Below are positions 8,575-16,683 of a DNA stretch of 64,000 bases, piece by piece. The number at the start of each line of letters is the position of its first letter. Position 1 is the stretch's first letter. The notes beneath the pieces were generated by a model. That model did no database searches, was not told the origin of the DNA, and worked only from the letters and a program-made list of their open reading frames with translations. The translations under genes and the position numbers were made by a program. The stretch spans positions 213,784 to 277,783 of the forward strand of contig JAVHLB010000002.1 in assembly GCA_031082425.1 (NCBI GenBank), given 5' to 3'. This DNA comes from Candidatus Edwardsbacteria bacterium. GTDB lineage: Bacteria > Edwardsbacteria > AC1 > EtOH8.

Positions 8575-9285
8575 TTAATCTTGTCTATCTTTTATTGCCC
8601 AAAATATCACATGGCCACAAAACATTAATTTTGTTAGGTTCGTTTTGTTTGATTCCCATTTACGTAAATAGCTTATTGCATCAATTACTTTATTCAAAGG
8701 TGATTCATTATTAAACCATTTATCAAACAACTTTAATCTATTAAAGCCCCTTCTAATAATCAATGTTAAACCGTCAATGCCCGGTCGTATTTCCTTAAGG
8801 GTTAAACCATCTTTATTGAATAATTTGCATACACCGTAAATCGTATAATTAAATATACTGAATGAATGGTACGGTTCTAGTTGCGAGACTGAACCAATGA
8901 TATGACCACCTGGTTTAAGAACTCTAATAATTTCCTTTATTAACTCATGTGGATACTCGACATGTTCAAACACTTGTCTGCAATAGATAACATCAACGGA
9001 ATTACCATTTATTGGAATGCTTATACCGTCATATGTAATAAGATTGTTGCTTTTATTGTATCTTTCCCTTACCTCCGGGGAGTCTTTTACATCTATTCCA
9101 ATCCAAGTAATACTTGGATTTATTTTTTTCAGTATTACTTCAGTTTCGCCACGACCACAACCCAAATCTATGACAGTATAATTATTATTATCTGTCAATA
9201 ATTTGGCAGCATAATATGTAGCTGTTACTTGCCTGGCATGATCATTTGCCAAGAATTGATTAAGAAATAATACCTGTTCTGTCAT
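8575..9285 (-). CDS. Class I SAM-dependent methyltransferase
   Basis: 236 residues with motif I VIDLGCGRGETEV, an acidic strand WIGIDVKD, and the Methyltransf_11-type block VDVIYCRQVFEHVEYP...VLKPGGHIIGSV. It is different enough from its neighbour at 7680-8534 not to be a recent duplicate. The target is presumably a sugar of the surface glycan. The gene is AT-rich and has a 15-bp spacing to the upstream glycosyltransferase. Confidence 0.85.
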   Translation of the reverse strand: MTEQVLFLNQFLANDHARQVTATYYAAKLLTDNNNYTVIDLGCGRGETEVILKKINPSITWIGIDVKDSPEVRERYNKSNNLITYDGISIPINGNSVDVIYCRQVFEHVEYPHELIKEIIRVLKPGGHIIGSVSQLEPYHSFSIFNYTIYGVCKLFNKDGLTLKEIRPGIDGLTLIIRRGFNRLKLFDKWFNNESPLNKVIDAISYLRKWESNKTNLTKLMFCGHVIFWAIKDRQD

Positions 9286-9300
9286 TTTAATTGTTTATTG

Positions 9301-10416
9301 TTATTTTATAGATTTTAGATGTTCTTCAAGCATTTTTGCAATTTTTGGCCAAGCGAACATTTCCTCAACGCGTTTCTTCCCATCAATACCCATTTTACTG
9401 CGCATACCTTCATTTTCAATAAGTTTAAGCATTGCATTAATTAGTTGTGTTATATTACCGGCCGCAACTAATATTCCGCTAACGCCACCCGCTATTGCAT
9501 CTGGCACCCCACCTTGACGTGTTCCAATAACAGCTTTACCACAAGCACCAGCCTCTAAATACACTATCCCGAATGTTTCAATATCTCCATTAACGATTTT
9601 TGATGGCAAAACAAATAAATCACATTGCATCATCTCATCATATATTTCATTTACTGGTTTTTCGCCAACAAAGATAATACTATTGTTTACCCCTAACTGT
9701 CTGGCTAAGGACTCAAGATTAACTCTTTCCGGTCCTTGCCCAACAATTTTCAAAGTAATCTTTGGATGTTTTTTTATCACTGTAGCAAAAGCAACAATAA
9801 GGTCATCCAGGCCTTTCTTGGGAACAAGTCTACCTACAGTTAGTATCACTATTTTGCTGTTCTTGACAACTCTTGTTATTCCTATTGTTTTATATATTTT
9901 ATTAGGCCACACACCGGGGTTTAGTATTTTTACCTTTTTGCTCATGTCGTGGTATTTTTTTAATACTTTATCTTTGGTAAAACTGCTATTGGCTAATATT
10001 AGGTCAGATGTCCTTAGCATCTTGTCAAGAAAATATTTGTCGATTTTATTTGATATAACGTAATCTAGATCATTTCCATGGGTCAGAACGATTAACCGGT
10101 TTAAGTTAAGCTTTCTGGCAATTATTCCACCAGCACTTAAAGTGCTGGCGGCGTGGCCATATAATACAATATCATACTTTATTGTCAGACTTAAATATAA
10201 AGTTATCAAACTTGGCCATAAATTAGCAAATCTCATTGTCCTCTTATACCGTATTACCCGGTATGGTAAACCCTTATCACTTGCGTTGGGTAAATTTGGT
10301 GCCAAAACAAACATCTGGTGACCAGCCAAAGCCATACTTTCCGCGATACCTTGGTTAAAGCTTGCTATGCCGCCCAAGCCTGGGACAAAATCAGCTGTAA
10401 CAATTAGTATTTTCAT
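9301..10416 (-). CDS. Family 4 glycosyltransferase (GT-B fold)
   Basis: 371 residues, a typical GT4. The N-terminus is MKILIVTADFVPGLGGI with a glycine-rich loop, the second domain has VGRLVPKKGLDDLI, and the donor site is ETFGIVYLEAGACGKAV (E-x7-E). The start codon overlaps the stop of the 48-codon membrane ORF upstream (ATGA at 10413-10416), so the two are translationally coupled. Confidence 0.92.
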   Translation of the reverse strand: MKILIVTADFVPGLGGIASFNQGIAESMALAGHQMFVLAPNLPNASDKGLPYRVIRYKRTMRFANLWPSLITLYLSLTIKYDIVLYGHAASTLSAGGIIARKLNLNRLIVLTHGNDLDYVISNKIDKYFLDKMLRTSDLILANSSFTKDKVLKKYHDMSKKVKILNPGVWPNKIYKTIGITRVVKNSKIVILTVGRLVPKKGLDDLIVAFATVIKKHPKITLKIVGQGPERVNLESLARQLGVNNSIIFVGEKPVNEIYDEMMQCDLFVLPSKIVNGDIETFGIVYLEAGACGKAVIGTRQGGVPDAIAGGVSGILVAAGNITQLINAMLKLIENEGMRSKMGIDGKKRVEEMFAWPKIAKMLEEHLKSIK

Positions 10417-10559
10417 TGTTTACGATGTCTGATCAAACCACCGATCAAAACATATAATATTATTATTAACTGTAAAAAGGACACCACCTGATATATTGTT
10501 GACACCTTTATCACAATATACCCAATAAAAAGCATTATTATAAAAATGATCCAGATCAT
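10413..10559 (-). CDS. Small membrane protein (48 aa) between polymerase and glycosyltransferase
   Basis: A short ORF that starts MIWIIFIIMLFIGYIVIK and ends LIRHRKQ. It begins 1 bp after the polymerase stop (10561-10563) and overlaps the start of the downstream glycosyltransferase by 4 bp. An AAGGA ribosome-binding site lies about 9 bases before the ATG. It has one or two membrane helices with a basic C-terminal end, giving a predicted cytoplasmic tail. The tight coupling on both sides supports translation. Function unknown; a small partner of the Wzy-type polymerase or of a glycosyltransferase is one possibility. Confidence 0.7.
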   Translation of the reverse strand: MIWIIFIIMLFIGYIVIKVSTIYQVVSFLQLIIILYVLIGGLIRHRKQ

Positions 10560-10560
10560 T

Positions 10561-11853
10561 TCATGCATCCTTGATAACGTTTATTGAGAGCCCCAACAAG
10601 AACCAATACAGTTCCCTCAACTGCCCGTAATTAAATGTGTAATCAAAAAAACTTTGAAATATAAACCAACTCAAGGCAATTACGCAACCCAGGGTCATTA
10701 TCCTTTTGTTTTTATCTTTTTGTTTCAGGTACGCTTTTATCATTACCCTCAGCCATACCACGTTCAATAAGATGAGTATAATTACGGGATAGATGCCATA
10801 GGACCAGGCTTCCTGCAAAAACAAATTGTGAGCATGTATTGCCGTAGGTCCCTGAGTGTATCCTCTTACTAAAAGTGAATAGTTGTACCCTTGCCCAAAC
10901 CATATGTTCTCAATAACTTTTGCAAAATACGCCTGGTATATTGACCATCTTGAAAATTCTTGTATCGGTGTTTTCGTAAATTCTACGATATGACTTTTAG
11001 TACCATACGGCAAAACAGCTAAAACAAATGTTATCATAATGACGCCAATGACTATCGTATAAAACACCTGCGTTTTTTTTGCCCGACCAAAGAACATAAA
11101 TACAAGGAACAAAACTATTATCGAAATTGCCATCAATCCTGCCCGGGATTGCGATAATATTATGTTTGTTAGTGCCAAAGCCAGTATAACGACCCAAAGC
11201 CACTTGTTTTTTTCTTTTTCTACCAACACTAGTGTAACAGCAAAAGATGATACCATACCAAGATAAACGCAATAAGGGTTGGCATAAAAGAAAGGCCCTA
11301 TAGCCCTGGCCAAACCCATTGCTGCCACCGGCTGCCAGTACCAACCGCCCATTTTTGAGGCATACTGGGCATAGTCACCGTAAATAAACCCGCCTATTTT
11401 ACTGCTTATCAAAGCTGATATCCAACTGGCACCCATTATGACCTGTACCAAGCCCAGCAAAGTTGAAACAACAGATACGTACAATAATAACTTTATTAAT
11501 TTAAGTGCTTGCTCATAATTGTCAGCAGCATATAAACCGGCAAGGAAAAACATAAGGCTGCTGATTACCACCAAATAATCCGACAATGTTAAATCTGGTT
11601 CGGGTGTTATAAAAAAACTAATCGCTCTGGCCAACAAATAAAGTATTATTATCAAATTAAAGGGTGTGTATCTGGGCCATGTATTTAATCTCTTTATGTT
11701 CGCTAAAAACATAAATAACACTGCAAGGTTAGCCAAAACTTCCGCCATGGTTAAACTTATACCCACAAAACCTTTCAAATAACCCTGAAAAGGTATCGCC
11801 AGCACTAGGGCAAAAATAGCAGCATGGCCAATATTATAAAAATATTTAGTCAT
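10561..11853 (-). CDS. O-antigen ligase/polymerase family protein (Wzy-type)
   Basis: 430 residues with about twelve membrane segments. A large periplasmic loop precedes the Wzy_C-type motif IHAHNLFLQEAWSYG, the H-x-H-N signature of the O-antigen ligase family. It probably polymerises or ligates lipid-linked repeat units at the periplasmic face of the inner membrane. Its place next to a Wzx-type flippase favours a Wzy polymerase, but WaaL-type ligases share the fold. AT-rich; 3 bp from the flippase gene. Confidence 0.85.
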   Translation of the reverse strand: MTKYFYNIGHAAIFALVLAIPFQGYLKGFVGISLTMAEVLANLAVLFMFLANIKRLNTWPRYTPFNLIIILYLLARAISFFITPEPDLTLSDYLVVISSLMFFLAGLYAADNYEQALKLIKLLLYVSVVSTLLGLVQVIMGASWISALISSKIGGFIYGDYAQYASKMGGWYWQPVAAMGLARAIGPFFYANPYCVYLGMVSSFAVTLVLVEKEKNKWLWVVILALALTNIILSQSRAGLMAISIIVLFLVFMFFGRAKKTQVFYTIVIGVIMITFVLAVLPYGTKSHIVEFTKTPIQEFSRWSIYQAYFAKVIENIWFGQGYNYSLLVRGYTQGPTAIHAHNLFLQEAWSYGIYPVIILILLNVVWLRVMIKAYLKQKDKNKRIMTLGCVIALSWFIFQSFFDYTFNYGQLRELYWFLLGLSINVIKDA

Positions 11854-11856
11854 GTC

Positions 11857-13188
11857 TTAGGTTTTCTTTGCAGCAACAATATTACGTGTCATTACTACCG
11901 TCCATGCAATGTGTAGCAAATATGCAAAAAGATACGTGTAGGAAAGCCCAAGGGAGCCCTTGTTCCTTAATATATAAAATAACACTATCAATGTTATGCC
12001 GTTTATGCCGTTGAGCATAAAACCTATCCACATCTTGCCTGATGCGGCTATAGTATGCCCCAAAGGCATTTGGATCGCTAAAAACACGGCGGACAAAGCC
12101 AATATTAACAAACTTGTATTGCCTGCCTCAAACGATTTACCATAGCTTTGCATTATGATATTTTTACCGAATAGAATTATGATTGCTGCCGGGATAACTA
12201 CTGCCATATTAAGCAATAAATTTGTTCCTACCATTTTTCTTACGCTTTTATTGTCGCCGGAACCAAATTTATCTGATAGTATGGGTGTTATTGTTTGTCC
12301 CATCCATCGGGGGAATATCAGCAACGAATTGCGCCATTGGTTGGCCGCGTTGAATAAGCCAAGTTCCGCGTAACCTCCTGTAGTATTAACCATAATGGCA
12401 TTGATCACCCATTGTATCGGACTCACCATTACATTAGAAAGCAAGGACGGCAAAGAAAACCTCCAAAGGACTCTGATTTCTTGCCGCCAATCTTTGTAAT
12501 TGACTTTAATTTTTGCCGATCCAAGTATTTTTTTTAATGAAATATGATTGAACACGCAACTCACCCCGCTTGAGCATACAAAGCCAACGATTGAACCACT
12601 GAGGCCCCACAAATAAGTACCAAGCAGCACAAAGACAAAATTAAGGATCGAAATTATGGCATTGTTTCTGGCAATGACTTTAAAGGCCTCAAATCCTGTC
12701 AGGGCTCCAAATTGTGCCCCAACCAATGTACTGAAAAACAATAATCCGCAGCTAAGTCTTATCTCATCGGAAAGGTGCGGTGCATTTATGACATTTCTGG
12801 AAATATAAGCCGAAAATACAAGCAAAACCAAAGAAGCAATTAAGCCCGTGCTTATAGCCAGTAAATTGGTCAAGCCCAACACCCGGCCGGCTTTTTCAAC
12901 GTCCTTGTTTTTATATTCCGAAATATATTTTGTAGCCGTTATACCCAAACCAAACCCGGCAAAAACACCGAATATTTCCACTGTACTGCGGATCATGGCC
13001 AATTCGCCGAACCCGGTCCTGCCAAGCATTCTGGCATTCAATATAGATAATACAATAGCTAATACCCCTACGATAACATTCCCGGTTACAGTCCAAAAGA
13101 TCCCTTTAGCGAACCTGTATCTGAGCGTATCGTAGGGTAATTTATCATTGATATATTTTATTACGCCTTCTGGCAAAAAACGTTGCAT
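11857..13188 (-). CDS. Wzx-type polysaccharide flippase (MATE/PST superfamily)
   Basis: 443 residues with 12-14 predicted membrane segments and family features: FAKGIFWTVTGNVIVGVLAIV at the start, LGRTGFGELAMIRST, and a central FSLPSLLSNVMVSP block. Expected to flip undecaprenyl-linked oligosaccharide across the inner membrane. It is the first gene of the minus-strand polysaccharide operon. The DNA upstream (13189-13260) is AT-rich, but I see no clear -35/-10 pair. Confidence 0.88.
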   Translation of the reverse strand: MQRFLPEGVIKYINDKLPYDTLRYRFAKGIFWTVTGNVIVGVLAIVLSILNARMLGRTGFGELAMIRSTVEIFGVFAGFGLGITATKYISEYKNKDVEKAGRVLGLTNLLAISTGLIASLVLLVFSAYISRNVINAPHLSDEIRLSCGLLFFSTLVGAQFGALTGFEAFKVIARNNAIISILNFVFVLLGTYLWGLSGSIVGFVCSSGVSCVFNHISLKKILGSAKIKVNYKDWRQEIRVLWRFSLPSLLSNVMVSPIQWVINAIMVNTTGGYAELGLFNAANQWRNSLLIFPRWMGQTITPILSDKFGSGDNKSVRKMVGTNLLLNMAVVIPAAIIILFGKNIIMQSYGKSFEAGNTSLLILALSAVFLAIQMPLGHTIAASGKMWIGFMLNGINGITLIVLFYILRNKGSLGLSYTYLFAYLLHIAWTVVMTRNIVAAKKT

Positions 13189-13260
13189 TCTATTGTTTAA
13201 ATTCTTAAAAACGTTTAATCACTTGCCATTTTTTACTTTACTGTTTTCCGCCTTTTAAAA

Positions 13261-13475
13261 ATAGCCCCCTATCACCCTTCAATAGCTGGCTATTACTCCC
13301 CGATAGTACGCTATTACCCTCCAATAGCTGGCTATTACTCCCCTATAGTACGCTATTACCCTTCAATAGCTGGCTATTACTCCCCGATAGCTGGCTATTG
13401 CCCTTCAATAGCTGGCTATTACTCCCCGATAGTACGCTATTACCCTTCAATAGCTGGCTATTGCCCTCCGATAGC
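13261..13475. repeat. Tandem array of about ten 20-22 bp palindromic units
   Basis: Alternating units AATAGCTGGCTATTACTCCCC and ATAGTACGCTATTACCCTTC repeat with a 42-bp double period. AATAGC/GCTATT forms a perfect 6-bp inverted repeat around a TG centre; the alternate unit keeps ATAG/CTAT. There are no unique spacers, so this is not CRISPR. On the minus strand the 21-bp period reads as a seven-residue peptide repeat (SNSQLLK/GNSVLSG), but no gene context supports translation. The array lies just upstream of the flippase operon. Confidence 0.85.
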
Positions 13476-13830
13476 ACCCTTTCTCCCCTAATAAGGGGAG
13501 GATAGGAGGGGTGTCTTGCCCCTATCAAGGGGAGAGACAGAGGGGTGTCCCCCGGCTACCTTTAACCACAGAATGCACAGAAAACACAAAGGGTTTACTT
13601 CTTTTAAACTTTGCACTTTAAGCTTTTAAGCTGGGTATTGTCAACTGTCAACTGTAAACTGGCATCTGCTTTCTACTTTATGAACTTTAAACTGCGTACT
13701 TTCCCCGGTTACTGTCTCCTGTCTCCTGTAGCCCCCACATTCAGCCAGCCAGGCAAGCCAGCCTTCTCAGTGTGACAGACCTTTATTCTTTCAACTTGTA
13801 ACTTTCAGCTTTGAACTGCATCCCGGTCCC
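13476..13830. repeat. Repeat mosaic upstream of the 278-bp duplication
   Basis: A non-coding mix: CCCCTAATAAGGGGAGGATA-type hairpin sequence (about 13482-13520), an AACCACAGAATGCACAG module (13563), AACTTTGCACTTTAAGC-type strings (13605-13700) and the CCAGGCAAGCCAGCCTTCTC module at 13738-13790. No gene seen. Confidence 0.7.
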
Positions 13831-14386
13831 CGCCTTCAGCAATTTTGCCCAGGCAGAAACGGGCGTATAAAATTCATTGCGGAGCTTGGCTCCCCGCCCC
13901 GGTCAAGGAATTTAGTCCGGGGATATCATTCCTGCCGGAAATTGCTGGGCGGTTAAGGCTCTTTTGTTACTTTTCTGGCCCACAGAAAAGTAAAGCAAGG
14001 TCGCTTGGTTCCCGGTATGGTGTTTGTTGCCCGGCACCGCAGGAACGGGTTTCAACCCGCCGCTACATTAAATTTTTATCCGTCCCGGTCCCCGGGTTCT
14101 TGGTACCCCGCCTTCAGCAATTTTGCCCGGGCAGAAACGGGCGTATAAAATTCATTGCGGAGCTGGGCTCCCCGCCCCGGTCAAGGAATTTAGTCCGGGG
14201 ATATCATTCCTGCCGGAAATTGCTGGGCGGTTAAGGCTCTTTTGTTACTTTTCTGGCCTACAGAAAAGTAAAGCAAGGTCGCTTGGTTCCCGGTATGGTG
14301 TTTGTTGCCCGGCACCGCAGGGCCGGGTTTCAACCCCGCCGCTACATTGATCCTCCCTCTCCTTTCGGGGGAGGGCCGGGGTGGGG
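13831..14386. repeat. Tandem duplication of a 278-bp composite repeat
   Basis: Units 13831-14108 and 14109-14386 are nearly identical. Each begins CGCCTTCAGCAATTTTGCCC and holds a segment of about 125 bp whose ends are complementary (CAGCAATTT ... AAATTGCTG). Then come the TTACTTTTCTG/CAGAAAAGTAA hairpin and the CCCGGCACCGCAGG module. A third, more diverged copy of the first half is at 16163-16290. ORFs across it repeat the same peptide and are not genes. Confidence 0.85.
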
Positions 14387-14439
14387 TCCGTCCCCCGTCA
14401 ACCGTTGTTTATCCCGCCCCATCCGTGTCAATCCGTGTG

Positions 14440-14625
14440 CTATTGGTTCTTCTTCCCGTACACCCCGAAGGCTAACCCCGCTATCAGAAACAGCTGGGCC
14501 AGGTCGATGTAGGTATGGTGCCGGATATCCAGGAACTCGTTGGGCAGGATCCCGCCCTTGGACAGGATGCCCACCAGCAGAGTCAGCCCCGCCAGGATCA
14601 TCATCGCCATCATGGTCTTCTTCAT
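14440..14625 (-). CDS. Small two-helix membrane protein (61 aa), function unknown
   Basis: Start chosen at 14625 (MKKTMMAMMILAGL) because an AGGAGG site sits 7 bases upstream; the longer GTG-started frame runs into repeat DNA. Two hydrophobic segments (about 5-22 and 38-54) flank a GGILPNEFLDIRHHTY loop, and the tail is basic. It stands alone among repeats, and I recognise no family. The strong ribosome-binding site and helix pattern support a real gene. Confidence 0.65.
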   Translation of the reverse strand: MKKTMMAMMILAGLTLLVGILSKGGILPNEFLDIRHHTYIDLAQLFLIAGLAFGVYGKKNQ

Positions 14626-14827
14626 TTTGTTTCCTCCTTTTTGGTTGATGGTTTTTGATTGCCTTCCCCACGCTTGTCCGCCTATAGATGCTAACTTGAT
14701 AATGGCGGGAAACACACTAAACCACACGAAATCTTTACTTCTTTTAAACTTTGCACTTTAAGCTTTTAAACTGGGTGTTGTCCCCTGTATCCTGTAAACT
14801 CGTCGTCTGCTTTCTACTTTACAAACT

Positions 14828-15847
14828 TTATACTTTTAACTGATTCCTTTCCCACCTCCAGGCGCTGGACATCATCTCCTCCAGCCCGTGCCGGATCTCC
14901 CAGCCCAGCACTTCCCTGGCCTTCCGGTTGTCGGCGTAGATGGCCGGCAGGTCGCCGGGCCGCCGCGGCCCGATGTGGTAGTTCAGCTTGATCCCGTTGG
15001 CCCGCTCGAAGGCCTTCAGCAGTTCCAGCACCGTGGTGCCGGCGCCCGACCCCAGGTTGAAGAATTCATGGCGCCGGTCGGACATTTTGTTCTTGATGTA
15101 GGACAGGGCGTCCACGTGGGCCCGGGCGATGTCCATCACGTGGATGTAGTCCCGGATGCAGCTGCCGTCCCGGGTGGGGTAGTCGGAGCCGTGGACGGTG
15201 AGCTTCGGCAGGCGCCCGGCGGCGAAGCGGGTGATGTTGGGCACCAGGTTGTCCGGCTGGCCGGCGGGGTTCTCGCCGATCAGCCCGGAAAGGTGGGCCC
15301 CGGCCGGGTTGAAGTAGCGCAAAGAAACGAACCGCCCGGGGTAGCTGGCGGCCAGGTCCGTGATCATCTGCTCGCCCATCAGCTTGGTCCGGGCGTAGGG
15401 GCACTCCGGCTCCCCCAGGGGGGTCTGCTCGGTGGCCGGCAGTTCTTCCACCCGGCCGTAGACCGTGCAGGAGGAGGAGAACACCAGCTGTCTGACCCCC
15501 TGCTTTTCCATGGCCCCCAGCACCGACAGCAGCGAGCCGTTGTTGTTGGCAAAATACAGCAGGGGATCTTTTACCGACTCGCCCACCGCCTTGTAGGCCG
15601 CAAAATGGATCACCGCCTCGATGTCCTTATTTTCGGCGAAGATCCGCTGGGCGGCCGTTTGGTCCTTGAGGTCCACTTGGTAATTTTTGACCCCGGTCCC
15701 GGTGATCTTTTTGACCCCCTCCAGCATGGCCGGATCGGAGCGCGAGTGGTCGTCGGCCGAGATAACGTCGTATCCCCGCTCCAGCAGGCTGACCAGGGTA
15801 TGCGAGCCTATGTATCCGCCCCCCCCGGTGACCAGTACTTTACTCAT
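14828..15847 (-). CDS. galE: UDP-glucose 4-epimerase
   Basis: Interconverts UDP-glucose and UDP-galactose with bound NAD, supplying galactose donors for the polysaccharide locus nearby. 339 residues, the normal length. It has an N-terminal VTGGGGYIGSH Rossmann motif (6-16), VIHFAAYKAVGESV, SSSCTVYG, and the catalytic YxxxK as YARTK. The C-terminal half has the GalE-type YFNPAGAH and RDGSCIRDYIHVMD segments. Flanked on both sides by repeats, so probably a single-gene unit. Confidence 0.95.
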   Translation of the reverse strand: MSKVLVTGGGGYIGSHTLVSLLERGYDVISADDHSRSDPAMLEGVKKITGTGVKNYQVDLKDQTAAQRIFAENKDIEAVIHFAAYKAVGESVKDPLLYFANNNGSLLSVLGAMEKQGVRQLVFSSSCTVYGRVEELPATEQTPLGEPECPYARTKLMGEQMITDLAASYPGRFVSLRYFNPAGAHLSGLIGENPAGQPDNLVPNITRFAAGRLPKLTVHGSDYPTRDGSCIRDYIHVMDIARAHVDALSYIKNKMSDRRHEFFNLGSGAGTTVLELLKAFERANGIKLNYHIGPRRPGDLPAIYADNRKAREVLGWEIRHGLEEMMSSAWRWERNQLKV

Positions 15848-15879
15848 AACAATATTTTAAATTAAATGGTTTCTCTTTT

Positions 15880-16680
15880 AACCGCAGATCTTTTGAACCG
15901 CAAAGACGCAAAGGGGCGCAAAGGCTTTTTAACCACCAAGGCACAAAGACACCAATGGTACTTGGTTCATTACAGTCATTGCGAGAAGACATCCCGCCTT
16001 GCAGATGAAGCAATCCCCCATTGTCACCCTGAGACCTCTTCCCGCCTTTCAGGCCGAACGGGTGACGATCTTCTATATTCACACATTCAGCCCGCCAGGC
16101 AAGCCAGCCTTCTCGGTGTGACAGGCCGTTAACTGCGCCCCGGTCCCCGGTCTTTGGTTCCCCGCCTTTAAGCAATTTTGCCCTGGCCAACAGGGGCGTG
16201 AAAAATTCATTGCAGAGCTACTCTCCCCGCCCTGGTCAAGGAATTTAGACCCTGGGCATCATGGCTTCCGAAATTGCTGGGCGGTAAAGGCTCTTTTGTT
16301 ACTTTTCTGGCCCGCAGAAAAGTAAGATGAGGACCGGCCGCCTGGTTACCATTCTGCCTCCGATCGGGACCGTTATGCCTTTGCCCGGCTCCGCAGGGGC
16401 GGGTTACAAACCCGCCGCTACATTAAATCTTTATCCGCCCCCGCAACCCAACACCAGAAAAGATCCGTGTTCATCCATATATATCCGTTGAATCCGTGTG
16501 CTATTGGTCCCCGGGGTACCTTTCACCACAAAGTACACAAAGAACACAAAGACAATTTAGTTAATAGTTATTGGTTGTTAGTTATTCGGAAAATATCCGT
16601 GTGCATCCGTGTCCTATTGGTCCCCCGTCCTTCCCCGTTTACTGTCTCCTGTCCACTGTATACCCTTGTGGGCTTTTATC
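15880..16680. repeat. Repeat mosaic between galE and thrS
   Basis: About 800 bp without a gene. It contains CAAAGACGCAAAGGGGCGC (15900-15918), the CAGTCATTGCGAGAAGAC...GAAGCAATCC module (15973-16020), the CCAGGCAAGCCAGCC module (about 16080-16125), a diverged copy of the composite repeat (16163-16290), the TTACTTTTCTG hairpin (about 16299-16326), the CCCGGCTCCGCAGGGGCGGG module (16384-16425) and the CACAAAGACAATTTAG/GATCCGTGT modules (16448-16640). Module order differs from copy to copy. Confidence 0.75.
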
Positions 16681-16683
16681 TTT

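Noticed and set aside
13261..13475. CRISPR array
   Set aside because: Units follow one another with no unique spacers, alternate between two forms and have no cas genes nearby.
13343..13528. Heptapeptide-repeat protein on the minus strand
   Set aside because: The frame merely translates the 21-bp DNA repeat; it has no ribosome-binding site, and it runs into another repeat.
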